The notes: generated by a model not told the origin, from the letters alone. 64,000 nucleotides of DNA from Planobispora rosea (GCF_014648175.1 NZ_BMQP01000042.1:1-64000); one strand, 5' to 3'; shown: positions 17,525 through 26,083, counted from the first letter of the stretch. A program made the numbers and translations.

Positions 17525-18745
17525 ATGCCATCCCCCCTCGATCTCAGCCTGGAGTCCGCGCGGCGGCTGGCCGTCGCCTGCCAGCACCTGGCCGGGCCCC
17601 GGCCCGGCGGTGACCCGCAAGGACTGCGGCGGGTGCTGCGCACGCTGCGGTGCCTGCAGCTCGACCCGGTCAACGTGGTGGCGCGCAGCCACCTGCTGGT
17701 GCTCTGGAGCAGGGTCGGCGGTTACGACCCGGCCGACCTCGACGCGCTGCTGTGGCGGGAACGCTGGCTGTTCGAGTACTGGGCCCATGCCGCGTCGATC
17801 GTGCTGGCCGAGGACTACCCGATCCACCAGGTCATGATGCGCGGCTATCCGTCCGCCCGCTCACGTTACGGGCAGCGGGTGCGCGACTGGCTGGAGGCGA
17901 ACGCCGCGCTCCGCGACCACGTGCTCGACCGCCTCCGGCGGGAGGGGCCGCTCCCGGCCGCCGGTTTCGACGACCTCGCGGCCGTGCCCTGGGAGTCGAG
18001 CGGGTGGACCGGCGGCCGGAGCGTCGATCGGATGCTGGACTTCCTGTGGCTTCAGGGCCACATCATGGTGGCGGGGCGGGAGGGGCGCAGGCGCCGGTGG
18101 GATCTGGCCGGCAACTGGCTGCCGGAGTGGGCCGGGACCGAGCCGCCACCGCCGGAGGAGGCGGTCGCGCGGGCGACCGGGCACGCCCTGCGTGCGCTCG
18201 GCGTGGCCCGCGCGGCCGACATCGAGCGGCACTTCACCCGCGAGCGCTATCCCGGCCTCGCCGGGGTGCTGGAGCGGCTGGAGGCCGCGGGCCAGGTCGT
18301 TCCCGCGGAGGTCGAGGGCGGCGCCGAGCGCTGGTACGTCCACCGTGACGTCCTGGGCCTGCTGGAGCACACCTGGGAGCCGCGCACCACGCTGCTGTCG
18401 CCGTTCGACAACCTCATCTGCGACAGGGAGCGGACCGAGCGGCTGTGGGGCTTCGCGTTCCGCACGGAGATGTACGTGCCCAGGCACAGGCGGCAGTACG
18501 GCCACTACATCATGCCGATCCTGCACGGCGACCGGCTGATCGGCAGGCTCGTGCCGCGCCTGGACCGCCGCCGCGGCGTGCTGGAGGTCGAGGGGGTGTT
18601 CCCCGAGGCGGACACGCCCGCGGACGAGGCGGTCACCGGGGCCGTCGGGCGGGCGGTCGCCGAACTGGCCGCGTTCACCGGGGCCCGCGAGGTCGCCTAC
18701 GGGGACGGGGTGGCGCGGCCGTGGCGACCGGCCGGAGTCAGGTGA
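17525..18745 (+). CDS. AlkZ-type DNA glycosylase (winged-helix HTH_42 family)
   Basis: A 406-residue protein of the AlkZ/YcaQ family (PF06224 type), DNA glycosylases that remove alkylated or crosslinked bases with tandem winged helices. The catalytic Gln-x-Gln/Asp element reads Q45-L-D47 within LQLDPVNVVARSHLLVLWSR; Gln-x-Asp is the AlkZ variant, Gln-x-Gln the YcaQ/AlkX one. Further family blocks: RERWLFEYWAHAASIVLAED, GWTGGRSVDRMLDFLWLQG and the C-terminal LLSPFDNLICDRERTERLWGF. ATG 17525 is the family start, although the Shine-Dalgarno match is poor and the frame is open further upstream. It is isolated, so general repair is the simplest reading. Confidence 0.85.
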   Translation: MPSPLDLSLESARRLAVACQHLAGPRPGGDPQGLRRVLRTLRCLQLDPVNVVARSHLLVLWSRVGGYDPADLDALLWRERWLFEYWAHAASIVLAEDYPIHQVMMRGYPSARSRYGQRVRDWLEANAALRDHVLDRLRREGPLPAAGFDDLAAVPWESSGWTGGRSVDRMLDFLWLQGHIMVAGREGRRRRWDLAGNWLPEWAGTEPPPPEEAVARATGHALRALGVARAADIERHFTRERYPGLAGVLERLEAAGQVVPAEVEGGAERWYVHRDVLGLLEHTWEPRTTLLSPFDNLICDRERTERLWGFAFRTEMYVPRHRRQYGHYIMPILHGDRLIGRLVPRLDRRRGVLEVEGVFPEADTPADEAVTGAVGRAVAELAAFTGAREVAYGDGVARPWRPAGVR

Positions 18746-18774
18746 GCGCGGGTGCGGTCTGCGATCATTGGCGC

Positions 18775-19341
18775 ATGCCGCACGCAGACCCTGTCGCGCA
18801 TTGTCAGGGTTTGCTCAATGTCGCCCAGTGGCTGGATGTCGGGATGTCGTGGACCGTCATCCAGCCACTCGCCGAGCCGATGGAGATCGAAGACGTCGTC
18901 GAGCTGATCGCGGGGCCCGACTACGAGCTCCGGGAGGCGGAGGTGGAGGGGGACGACGTCTTCGTCGACGAGTCCGGTCCGTCGATCATGCTCCTCGACC
19001 TCGAAGGCGGCTTCCTCTCACCGTATGAGCCCGCGGGGCTGGAACGGCTCAGCCTCGGCGCCCGTCTGTGGAACCTGTCGTGGAACGTCAACGGGGGCTC
19101 CTGCCTCGTCTACGCGGCCGACGGGCGCGTCCGCCTCACCATGAGCGAACTGGACCCGCGAGAGGCTCGCGGACCGGACCCGCACGCGCTGGACCACCTG
19201 CTGCGTTTCCTGCCGGAGCCGTTCACCCGGCTGTCGCACGCGAGCGCCATGGCGCTCGTCGAGATGGACAGCGGCGCCCATCTCGACGTGGAATGGCTGG
19301 ACGCCCCGCAGCTCAAGGTGATCTTCAATACGGGTGGGTGA
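18775..19341 (+). CDS. Conserved hypothetical protein, DUF6461-like
   Basis: A 188-residue acidic protein with no signal peptide or membrane segment. It begins MPHADPVAHCQGLLNVAQWL, with a motif like GMSWTVIQPL and the segment ARLWNLSWNVNGGSCLVYAADG, which resembles the loosely described actinobacterial DUF6461 group; that match is from memory and tentative. The ATG at 18775 lies 29 nt after the glycosylase stop on the same strand. No catalytic motif is visible; small proteins of this shape are sometimes immunity or contact-dependent accessory proteins, but nothing here supports that. Confidence 0.6.
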   Translation: MPHADPVAHCQGLLNVAQWLDVGMSWTVIQPLAEPMEIEDVVELIAGPDYELREAEVEGDDVFVDESGPSIMLLDLEGGFLSPYEPAGLERLSLGARLWNLSWNVNGGSCLVYAADGRVRLTMSELDPREARGPDPHALDHLLRFLPEPFTRLSHASAMALVEMDSGAHLDVEWLDAPQLKVIFNTGG

Positions 19342-19407
19342 GGCCGCAGTCCGTACGGACGTCCGCGAAGTCCTCCCGAGCCGCGACGGGTGCGCGCGGG
19401 GGAGGGG

Positions 19408-20205
19408 TCACAGTCCGGCGCCGCCCGTCGCGTCGATGACCCTGCCGGTGACCCAGCGGGCGTCGTCGGAGGCGAGGAAGGCCACGATGTCGGCGATGTC
19501 CTCCGGCTGCCCGACCCGGCCCAGGGCGGCCAGGGACGCGGCGTGGGCCTCGGCCTGGGCGTTGCCGCGCAGCCATCCCGCGTTGACGTCGGTGTCGACG
19601 ATTCCCGGGGCCACCGAGTTCACCGTGATGCCCCGCGGACCCAGTTGCTTGGCCAGGTTGAGGGTGAAGGTGTCCAGGGCGCCCTTGGTGGAGCCGTAGG
19701 CGATGATCTCCGGCATGGCGAGGCGGGCCGCGCCGCTGGAGATGTTGACGATCCGGCCTCCGTCGCGCAGCCGCCGGAGACCTTCCCGCACGATGAAGAA
19801 CGGTGCCCGGACGTTCACCGCGAAGACCTCGTCGAAGCCCTCCTCGGTGAGCGAGGCCAGATCCGTGCTGCGGCCGATGCCCGCGTTGTTGACGATGACG
19901 TCGACGCCTCCGCCGGGTGCGTGCTGATCGATCTGCGCGTCGAAGGCGGCCCAGAGCGCGGCGGCGTCACCGTGCCTGCCCAGTTCCGCCTGGATCGGGA
20001 AGGCGCGACCACCGTCCTTGCGGATCCGCTCGACGACCCCGTCGGCCGCGGCCCGGTCGCGGGCGAAGGCGACGGCGACGACGGCTCCGTCGCGGCCGAG
20101 CCGTTCCGCGATGGCCCGGCCTATCCCCCGGCTGCCCCCGGTGACGAGGGCGACCTTGCCGTCCAGCGTGCGGACGGCCTCGTCGTTCAGCGTACGGGCG
20201 ACCAT
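19408..20205 (-). CDS. Short-chain dehydrogenase/reductase
   Basis: A 265-residue classical SDR. NAD(P)-binding motif TGGSRGIGRA near residue 23, NNAGIG, catalytic Ser in NISSGAARLA, and the YxxxK motif YGSTK followed by the PGIVDTDVNAGWLRGN tail and a C-terminal TGRVIDATGGAGL. The downstream-of-glycine residues suggest NADPH, as in FabG-like enzymes. ATG 20205 has GAAAGGTGG upstream. It is transcribed away from the TetR gene and shares with it the operator pair at 20230-20278, so it is very likely the regulated target. Substrate unknown. Confidence 0.88.
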   Translation of the reverse strand: MVARTLNDEAVRTLDGKVALVTGGSRGIGRAIAERLGRDGAVVAVAFARDRAAADGVVERIRKDGGRAFPIQAELGRHGDAAALWAAFDAQIDQHAPGGGVDVIVNNAGIGRSTDLASLTEEGFDEVFAVNVRAPFFIVREGLRRLRDGGRIVNISSGAARLAMPEIIAYGSTKGALDTFTLNLAKQLGPRGITVNSVAPGIVDTDVNAGWLRGNAQAEAHAASLAALGRVGQPEDIADIVAFLASDDARWVTGRVIDATGGAGL

Positions 20206-20229
20206 CGGCGTCGACCACCTTTCTTTCTT

Positions 20230-20278
20230 GAACGATCACTCAAGAAGTACGGTAGCACAGTTTTTTGAGTGAGCGTTC
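20230..20278. promoter_or_regulatory. Paired TetR operators between SDR and TetR genes
   Basis: GAACGATCACTCAA (20230-20243) and TTGAGTGAGCGTTC (20265-20278) are inverted copies differing at one base, 21 bp apart. Motifs of this GAACGxTCACTCAA kind are typical of TetR repressor sites in actinomycetes. The second copy ends 4 bp before the TetR start codon, and TACAAT overlaps that start, suggesting leaderless, self-repressed expression. Confidence 0.8.
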
Positions 20279-20282
20279 TACA

Positions 20283-20915
20283 ATGTCGGGTGTGGAGAAG
20301 ACGGGTGCGGCGCGGGGCCGTCCGCGCAGCTTCGACCGGGACGCCGCTCTGGCCGCGGCCACCCGGCTGTTCTGGGAACGCGGCTACGAGGCGACCTCGG
20401 TGGGCGAACTGACCGAGGCGATGGGCATCAGGCCGGGCAGCCTGTACGCCGCCTTCGGTGACAAGGCGGGGCTGTTCCGGGAGGTGGTGCACGCCTACGG
20501 GCGCTCACCCGTCGGCGCCTTCATCGGCCGGGCCCTGAGCGAGGAGCCCACGGCGTACCGGGCGTTCGCCCGCATCCTGCGCGAGGCCGCGGCGATCTAC
20601 CCGGACCCCTCGCACCCGGCGGGCTGCCTGACCATCAGCGCGGCCACGAACGTCACCGTCCAGGACACCGGGATCGCGGTGTTCCTGCGCGACCTGCGCA
20701 ACGCCAACCTCGCCGCCTTCCGGGACCGCCTGCGTGAGGCGCAACGCGAGGGCGAACTGCCCGCCGGGGCCGACCCCCGGGCGCTGGCCGGATACTTCGC
20801 CGCGGTCGTCCAGGGCATGTCCCAGCGTTCCCGGGACGGAGCCGGTCCGGCCGAGCTCACCGAGATCGCCGAACTGGCCCTGACCGTCTGGCCCGGCCGG
20901 AGGCCGGACTCATGA
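20283..20915 (+). CDS. TetR-family transcriptional repressor
   Basis: A 210-residue TetR regulator. The N-terminal DNA-binding domain reads ALAAATRLFWERGYEATSV and GELTEAMGIRPGSLYAAFGD, then KAGLFREVV; the C-terminal ligand domain contains HPAGCLTISAATN, close to the AcnR/YxaF-type C-terminal domain. ATG 20283 is preferred to the upstream TTG (20265), because the latter would put the operator inside the coding region; there is no Shine-Dalgarno sequence, so translation may be leaderless. It should repress the divergent SDR gene and itself; the inducer is unknown. Its 3' end overlaps the convergent membrane-protein gene by 6 bp. Confidence 0.88.
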   Translation: MSGVEKTGAARGRPRSFDRDAALAAATRLFWERGYEATSVGELTEAMGIRPGSLYAAFGDKAGLFREVVHAYGRSPVGAFIGRALSEEPTAYRAFARILREAAAIYPDPSHPAGCLTISAATNVTVQDTGIAVFLRDLRNANLAAFRDRLREAQREGELPAGADPRALAGYFAAVVQGMSQRSRDGAGPAELTEIAELALTVWPGRRPDS

Positions 20916-21569
20916 GACCGCCGCAGCCGGGCCGGACGGGGCGCCTTCCCGCGCGATGTTGAGCAGCCCGGCTCCCAGCCCCAGGCACAGTACGGTGATC
21001 ACGCCCTCGGGCCAGTAGATGTGGCTGCCCAGCCACAGGACGGAGGCGGCGATCAGGATCGTGCCGCCGGTGGCCACGCGCCGGGTGCCGTACCGCGAGG
21101 CCAGGGCGACGGTCGTCGCGACCGAGGCCAGCAGGAAGCCCGACGACCCGATCAGGCCGAGCGCCCCGCCGACCACGTCGATGGCCGTACCGGCACGGGT
21201 CAGGGACGCAGGGTCGTCGGTGTTGGCGAGCAAGGTGCCGTAGGCGACCCCCGCGATCGCGTCGAGGGCCGTATAGAAGATCGCGTAGAGATAGGAGCCC
21301 ACCCGCGCGACCGTGACCCAGGGACCCCGCAGCCCTCGCAGGAGGAACAGCAACGAGCCCGCCAGCAGGGGGAACACCGGCAGGAGCAGCAGGTGCAGGG
21401 TGATCCACCGTCCGGCGGTGTCCTGCGTCAGGTGGTGCGGATGCAGCAGGCCGGCCGCGGCCAGGACGACGGGAACGAGAGCCACGGCGGCGGTGCCGAG
21501 AACGATCCGGCGTGTGGAAACCGGTTCCCGGCGGGCGGGATCGGCCGAAGGAAGAACGGAGGTCGGCAT
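20910..21569 (-). CDS. Six-helix membrane protein of unknown function
   Basis: A 219-residue integral membrane protein. Hydrophobic segments: VLGTAAVALVPVVLAAAGLL, ITLHLLLLPVFPLLAGSLLF, a segment around YLYAIFYTALDAIAGVAYG, then GGALGLIGSSGFLLASVAT, GGTILIAASVLWLGSHIYW and GVITVLCLGLGAGLLNIA. His residues in LLHPHHLTQDTAGRWITLHL may face a ligand or metal. I do not recognise the family. It converges on the TetR gene and its promoter is in the 211-bp gap before the siderophore-binding protein gene. Confidence 0.7.
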   Translation of the reverse strand: MPTSVLPSADPARREPVSTRRIVLGTAAVALVPVVLAAAGLLHPHHLTQDTAGRWITLHLLLLPVFPLLAGSLLFLLRGLRGPWVTVARVGSYLYAIFYTALDAIAGVAYGTLLANTDDPASLTRAGTAIDVVGGALGLIGSSGFLLASVATTVALASRYGTRRVATGGTILIAASVLWLGSHIYWPEGVITVLCLGLGAGLLNIAREGAPSGPAAAVS

Positions 21570-21702
21570 GCCAAGGATCTTTCCGGCGCCCCGGCCGCGG
21601 GCGCTTCGGCTGAAAAGGCGATCCGGGATGTACGACTTCCGCGGAAGGAGGTGCGACCACAGGCGGACCCGCCGGATGACCGGTACCCACCCGTACGGCG
21701 GA

Positions 21703-21745
21703 CGGAGAGGCCGCCGGGCGCCTGGCGGTGTCGGCGGCCTCTCCG
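21703..21745 (-). terminator. Strong hairpin after the siderophore-binding protein gene
   Basis: CGGAGAGGCCGCC (21703-21715) and GGCGGCCTCTCCG (21733-21745) pair perfectly over 13 bp with a 17-nt loop. The hairpin starts 35 nt beyond the stop codon of the binding-protein gene. No T-run follows, as is usual in high-GC actinomycetes. Confidence 0.75.
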
Positions 21746-21780
21746 GTCGGCGATCTCTCGGGTCGCCGGTCCTGCGTGCG

Positions 21781-22761
21781 TCAGCCGGCCAGGGCCTTGA
21801 CGAAGTCGCCGAGGACGATCTGGGCGGCGAGCGGGGCGCCGCGGGTGCTCCAGACCGAGCCGTCGACGGAGACCACGTGGTCGTTCTTGACGGCCTTCAG
21901 CTCCTTGAACGCCGGGGTCTTCTTCACGTCCTCAAGGGCCTTCTCGCCGTCGGCCGTGAGGCTGGACACGAACAGCCACTCACCGTCGATGTCGGCCAGC
22001 GCCTCCAGGCTGAGCGGCATGGAGTGGGCGGTGCCGTCCTTGTCCTGGGCCTTGGGCCGGGTGAGACCGAGGTCGGTGGCGACGAAGCTGGCGAACTGCC
22101 GCTTCTCCATCCAGCTCGGGCCCTGCGGGTTCCACCGCACGATGCTCACCTCGGCGGGCTTCACCTTGCCCTTGGCCTCGGCGATCTTGGCGTCGTAGTC
22201 GGCCAGGACCTGCTTGGCGGCGTCGAGCTTGTTCAGCGTGTTGGCGATGCCCATGAACGACAGCTTCCAGTCGTCGGTGGGGGCCATCGTGACGACCGTC
22301 GCAGGAGTGATCTTGCGGAGCTGGTCGAGGATCTGCTGGTCCTGCATGTCGCCGGCGAGGATCAGGTCGGGCTGGACCTCGACGACCTTGTCGATCACGG
22401 GCTGGAGCAGGTTGCCGACCACGGGGATGCCCTGAACCTTGTCGGCGAGGTACGCCGGGGGAGTGTCGATGCCCTGGCCGTTGGTGATGCCCACGGGGGC
22501 GACGCCGAGGGCCAGTGCGGCGTCGAGGTCCTCCTGGGTGAGCGTGACCACGCGCTTCGGCTCGGCGGGGACCTTGATGAGGGTGCCGGTGGCGTCCTTG
22601 ACCTCGCGCGTGGCGGCGGCCGGGGCCGCCGACGAGGAGGCTGCGGCGGGCGCCGCGGAAGACGTCGTGGAGGACCCCGTGGAGGAGGAACCGCACGCTG
22701 CGACGGTCAGGGCGGCGAGAGCGGCGGCGAACAGGCCGCCGACCCTGCGGAGGGGGGACAT
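21781..22761 (-). CDS. Iron-siderophore ABC binding lipoprotein (FecB/FepB-like)
   Basis: A 326-residue cluster-A binding protein. The N-terminus is a lipoprotein signal with Cys at about residue 23 (ALTVAACGSSS), followed by a Ser/Ala-rich linker. The fold markers are VKVPAEPKRVVTLTQEDLDA, KVVEVQPDLILAGDMQDQ and the final SVDGSVWSTRGAPLAAQIVL, as in iron-catecholate and hydroxamate receptors. ATG 22761 is preferred to the GTG two codons earlier because of the GGGAG spacing. It is transcribed away from the fused permease gene, and two iron boxes lie between them, so both should be induced by iron starvation. Likely captures the catechol siderophore made at 30642-42273; inference. Confidence 0.9.
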   Translation of the reverse strand: MSPLRRVGGLFAAALAALTVAACGSSSTGSSTTSSAAPAAASSSAAPAAATREVKDATGTLIKVPAEPKRVVTLTQEDLDAALALGVAPVGITNGQGIDTPPAYLADKVQGIPVVGNLLQPVIDKVVEVQPDLILAGDMQDQQILDQLRKITPATVVTMAPTDDWKLSFMGIANTLNKLDAAKQVLADYDAKIAEAKGKVKPAEVSIVRWNPQGPSWMEKRQFASFVATDLGLTRPKAQDKDGTAHSMPLSLEALADIDGEWLFVSSLTADGEKALEDVKKTPAFKELKAVKNDHVVSVDGSVWSTRGAPLAAQIVLGDFVKALAG

Positions 22762-22789
22762 GGGCACTCCCGTATAGGTTACGTATAGG

Positions 22790-22808
22790 TTAGGTAAGGC
22801 TTTCCTAT
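22790..22808. promoter_or_regulatory. Iron box (IdeR/DmdR type) 1
   Basis: TTAGGTAAGGCTTTCCTAT matches the 19-bp iron-box consensus TTAGGTTAGGCTAACCTAA at about 15 positions. It lies 29 bp before the binding-protein start and should bind the DtxR-family iron repressor when iron is plentiful. Confidence 0.8.
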
Positions 22809-22809
22809 A

Positions 22810-22828
22810 TTAGGTTAGCCTTACCTTA
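22810..22828. promoter_or_regulatory. Iron box 2, overlapping the permease start codon
   Basis: TTAGGTTAGCCTTACCTTA is a close match to the iron-box consensus. Its last A is the first base of the ATG of the fused permease gene, so that gene is probably transcribed from or very near its own start codon (leaderless). Confidence 0.85.
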
Positions 22829-24933
22829 TGTTTACGCAACTCCGGCGTCCCCTCCTGGTGTTCGGGCTGAACGTTGCCGGGCTCGCCGTCCTCCTGGCGG
22901 CCTCGATGCTGACCGGAGCCGGCCGGATCGGCACCGGACAGGTCGTGGACTATCTGCTGGGCGCCGCCGGGGACGCCCACCTGGAGATGGTGGTCACCAC
23001 GATCCGGCTGCCCCGGACGCTCGCCGCGCTCGCGGTGGGCGCGGCCCTCGGCGTCTCGGGGATGTTGCTGCAGGCCGTCACCCGCAACCCGCTCGCCGAG
23101 ACGGGCCTGCTCGGAGTGAACTCGGGAGCCGCACTCGGCGTCGTCCTGGGCATCGTCTACGCGGGCGCGCAGACGGGAGGCGCCTACCTGGCATGGGCGC
23201 TCGGCGGCGCGCTCCTGACCACCGGCGTCGTGCTGCTGATCGGCGCCCGGTTCTCCCCGCTCAAGCTGGTCCTCGCGGGCGCGGCGCTCTCGGCGACGCT
23301 CACCGGGATCACCTCGGCCCTGCTGGTCGCCGACCCCGTCACCTTCGACCGGTACCGGTTCTGGGTGCTCGGATCGCTCGCCGGGATCCCGATGGACCGG
23401 GTCCTGGCGGTCTCCCCGGCGATCCTGGCCGGGCTGGTCATGGCGGCCTTCGCCGCCCGCCCGCTGGCCGCGCTCTCCCTCGGTGACGACGTGGCCGTCG
23501 CGCTGGGCCACCGGCCGGGCCGTACCCGGGCCGCGGTGACGGTGGCGGTGACCCTGCTCAGCGCCGCCGCCGTGGCGGTGGCCGGGCCGATCGGCTTCCT
23601 CGGGCTGCTCGCGGGCTACCTGGCCAGGACCGTCCTCGGCAACAGGGTCGGCTCCCGGATCGTGCTGTCCGGGCTGGCCGGGGCCACGGTGCTGCTCGGC
23701 GCGGACGTGCTCGCCCGGGTGGTCATGCGCCCGTACGAGGCCCCCGTCTCGCTGCTGGTCGCCGTCATCGGCGGGCCCGTGCTGATCGCGGTCGCCCGCT
23801 CCCGGTCGGTCTCCGCGGGCGCGGGCGACCTGCTCGCGGACAAGGCCGCGCGCGGCGGCCGGAGGATCCGCGTCCTCCCCGCGGGGGACCGGCTCCGGCC
23901 ACGCCCCTCCGACACCTTCCCGGTACGGCTCGGCGCCTGCTCGGCCCTCGTCCCGGTCCGCTCCTGCCTGGCCGCCGTCGCGCTGGCCCTGCTCGCCTGC
24001 GCGGCCGTGCTGGCGGCGATCCTGGCCGGGCAGTCCGCCATGACGGCGGGACAGGCGCTGGACGCGCTGCGCGGGATCGGCACCGGCGGGCAGGTCATGC
24101 TCGTCCAGGAGATCCGGCTGCCCAGGATCGTCGCGGGGCTGGTGGCGGGGGCCGCACTGGGGCTGTCGGGCTGCCTGACCCAGGCGCTGGCCCGCAACCG
24201 GCTGGCCACCCCCGACATGCTGGGCGTCAACCAGGGCGCCGTCATCGCCATCATGATCTCCGGGCTGCTGTCGTCCGCGGCGACGCTCTTCGAGCACTGG
24301 TGGACCGGGCCGCTCGGCGCCCTCGTCGCGGCCGTGGCGGTCTTCGCGATCTCCGGTGGGATCGGCACCCAGGGCTACCGGTTCATCGTGACGGGCCTGG
24401 CGGTCACCACCCTGGGCGGGGCCGTCACCCAGGCGGTGCTGGCCTGGAACGGCCTCAGCGCGGCCACGGCCATCCACTCCTGGAGCGTCGGCAGCCTCGC
24501 CGGGCGCGGCTACCCGGTGGCGCTGCCCGTCGCCGCCGGGCTGGCCGTGCTGCTCCCCGCCGCCCTGGCCGTCTCCCGGAGGCTGGCCGTACTGCGCTTC
24601 AGCGAGGACATCGGCACCGTGCTCGGGACGAGTCCCCGCGTGACCCGGCCGGCGGTCCTCGCCCTGGCCGTCGTCCTGGCCGGGCTCGCGATCGGCATCG
24701 GCGGGCCCGTCGCCTTCGTCGCGCTGGCCGCTCCCGTCCTCGCCGCCCGCCTGTCCGGATCCGTACGGCTCCCGCTGGTCGGGGCCCCGCTCGTCGGAGC
24801 CGCGCTCGTCGTGGCCGCCGACACGATCGGCCGCGTCGTCACCTCCGGCGCGGAGGTCCCGGCGGGTGTCGTGACGAGCATCCTGGGCGGCCCCTTCCTG
24901 CTGTGGACCCTGCTGTCGGACCGGAGGCCATGA
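22828..24933 (+). CDS. Fused iron-siderophore permease, two FecCD domains (FhuB-like)
   Basis: A 701-residue membrane protein with two complete FecCD permease domains in one chain, the architecture of FhuB, whereas catechol systems (FepD/FepG) normally use two proteins. Each half carries the family block: GAALGVSGMLLQAVTRNPLA near residue 71 and GAALGLSGCLTQALARNRLA near 438. A charged linker at about 335-385 (SRSVSAGAGDLLADKAARGG) joins them, where one would expect the second half's start. No ATPase gene follows; it must be supplied from elsewhere. ATG 22828 overlaps iron box 2; GTG 22858 is an alternative start. The Fes-like gene follows after 1 nt. Confidence 0.92.
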   Translation: MFTQLRRPLLVFGLNVAGLAVLLAASMLTGAGRIGTGQVVDYLLGAAGDAHLEMVVTTIRLPRTLAALAVGAALGVSGMLLQAVTRNPLAETGLLGVNSGAALGVVLGIVYAGAQTGGAYLAWALGGALLTTGVVLLIGARFSPLKLVLAGAALSATLTGITSALLVADPVTFDRYRFWVLGSLAGIPMDRVLAVSPAILAGLVMAAFAARPLAALSLGDDVAVALGHRPGRTRAAVTVAVTLLSAAAVAVAGPIGFLGLLAGYLARTVLGNRVGSRIVLSGLAGATVLLGADVLARVVMRPYEAPVSLLVAVIGGPVLIAVARSRSVSAGAGDLLADKAARGGRRIRVLPAGDRLRPRPSDTFPVRLGACSALVPVRSCLAAVALALLACAAVLAAILAGQSAMTAGQALDALRGIGTGGQVMLVQEIRLPRIVAGLVAGAALGLSGCLTQALARNRLATPDMLGVNQGAVIAIMISGLLSSAATLFEHWWTGPLGALVAAVAVFAISGGIGTQGYRFIVTGLAVTTLGGAVTQAVLAWNGLSAATAIHSWSVGSLAGRGYPVALPVAAGLAVLLPAALAVSRRLAVLRFSEDIGTVLGTSPRVTRPAVLALAVVLAGLAIGIGGPVAFVALAAPVLAARLSGSVRLPLVGAPLVGAALVVAADTIGRVVTSGAEVPAGVVTSILGGPFLLWTLLSDRRP

Positions 24934-24934
24934 A

Positions 24935-26083
24935 ATGTCATTCGACCGGATCGGAGATCATGAAATGCCGGTAGGGCCGGAGAACCGGATCACCCCGCTG
25001 ATCGAACCCGCCGCGACACCGGGCAGGAACCGGGTCACGTTCCTGTGGCGGGCCCGCAGCGAGGACGAGAAGGCCGTCGTCCTGATCAACACGCTGACCG
25101 ACCGGGACCGCCACGCGGGCGACATCAGCGGCCACGTGATGCGCCGGACGCCGGGCGACGACGTGCTCCGGCTGACCTACGAACTGGACGCGGACCTGCG
25201 GGCCAGCTACCAGATCCTGCCCTGTGCGGAGATCCCCGGCACCGACCGCGACTCCTGGCTCCGCGTCATGACGACCGCGCTCCCCGACCCCGGAAACCCC
25301 GTCCGGGTCCCCGGGAGCCACGGCCGCAACCCCTCCTCCCTGCTGGAACTGCCGGACGCCCCCGCGCAGCCGTACCGGGACCGGCGGGCCGGAGTCCCCG
25401 AGGGCAGGGTCCACGAGAGCGAGGCCGCGGGGCGGCGGGTCTGGGTCTACACGCCGCCCGGGTACGGCCCCGGAGACGGCGCGGGCGGGCCGTACCCGGT
25501 GATGGTCCTGCTCGACGGGGACGTGTGGGCCGGGCGGATCGCACCGACGATGGACAACCTGATCGTGGAGGGCCGGATCCCGCCGATGGTCGTGCTGCTG
25601 CCCGACGCGGTGGACCGGCCGACCCGCCTGAGGGAGATGGCCTGCCACGAGCCGTTCGTCCGGCACCTGGCCGGCGAGCTGCTGCCTTGGGCCGTACGCG
25701 AGTGGCGGGTGACGCGGGATCCGGAGCTGACCGTCGTCGCGGGGCAGAGCTTCGGCGGGCTCACCTCCTCCTACGCGGCGCTGGTCGCCCCGGAGCGCTT
25801 CGGCAACGTGCTGTCGCAGTCCGGTTCCTACTGGTGGAGCGACGAGGACCCGGAGTGGCTGACCCGGCGGTATGAGCGCTCACCCCGGCTCCCGGTCCGC
25901 TTCCACGTGGAGGCCGGGCGGCTGGAGTGGATGCTCCTGGCGGAGAACCGCCGCTTCGCCGAGACGCTGGCGGCCAAGGGGTACGAGGTGACCTTCACCG
26001 AGTACCGGGGCGGCCACGACCCGGCCTGCTGGCTCGGCGGTCTGGCCGGAGGGCTCGCGGGGCTGGCCGCGGGGTGGTTGTGA
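24935..26083 (+). CDS. fes: Enterochelin esterase-like siderophore esterase (Fes)
   Basis: A 382-residue cytoplasmic esterase of the Fes family, which hydrolyses the ester bonds of an imported ferric trilactone siderophore so that iron can be released. The N-terminal domain contains RVTFLWRARSEDEKAVVLIN and a tyrosine/arginine-rich strand set; the catalytic domain has the Asp-rich PVMVLLDGDVWAG, the nucleophile GQSFGGLTSSYAAL, and the His in YRGGHDPACW. ATG 24935 follows the permease stop by one base; a second ATG at 24965 with GGAG 9 nt upstream is possible (372 residues). It matches the TE-cyclised threonine trilactone predicted from the synthetase at 30642-37793. Confidence 0.88.
   Translation: MSFDRIGDHEMPVGPENRITPLIEPAATPGRNRVTFLWRARSEDEKAVVLINTLTDRDRHAGDISGHVMRRTPGDDVLRLTYELDADLRASYQILPCAEIPGTDRDSWLRVMTTALPDPGNPVRVPGSHGRNPSSLLELPDAPAQPYRDRRAGVPEGRVHESEAAGRRVWVYTPPGYGPGDGAGGPYPVMVLLDGDVWAGRIAPTMDNLIVEGRIPPMVVLLPDAVDRPTRLREMACHEPFVRHLAGELLPWAVREWRVTRDPELTVVAGQSFGGLTSSYAALVAPERFGNVLSQSGSYWWSDEDPEWLTRRYERSPRLPVRFHVEAGRLEWMLLAENRRFAETLAAKGYEVTFTEYRGGHDPACWLGGLAGGLAGLAAGWL

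Noticed and set aside
20265..20282. TTG start of the TetR gene at 20265
   Set aside because: It would place the operator inside the coding region; ATG 20283 is simpler.
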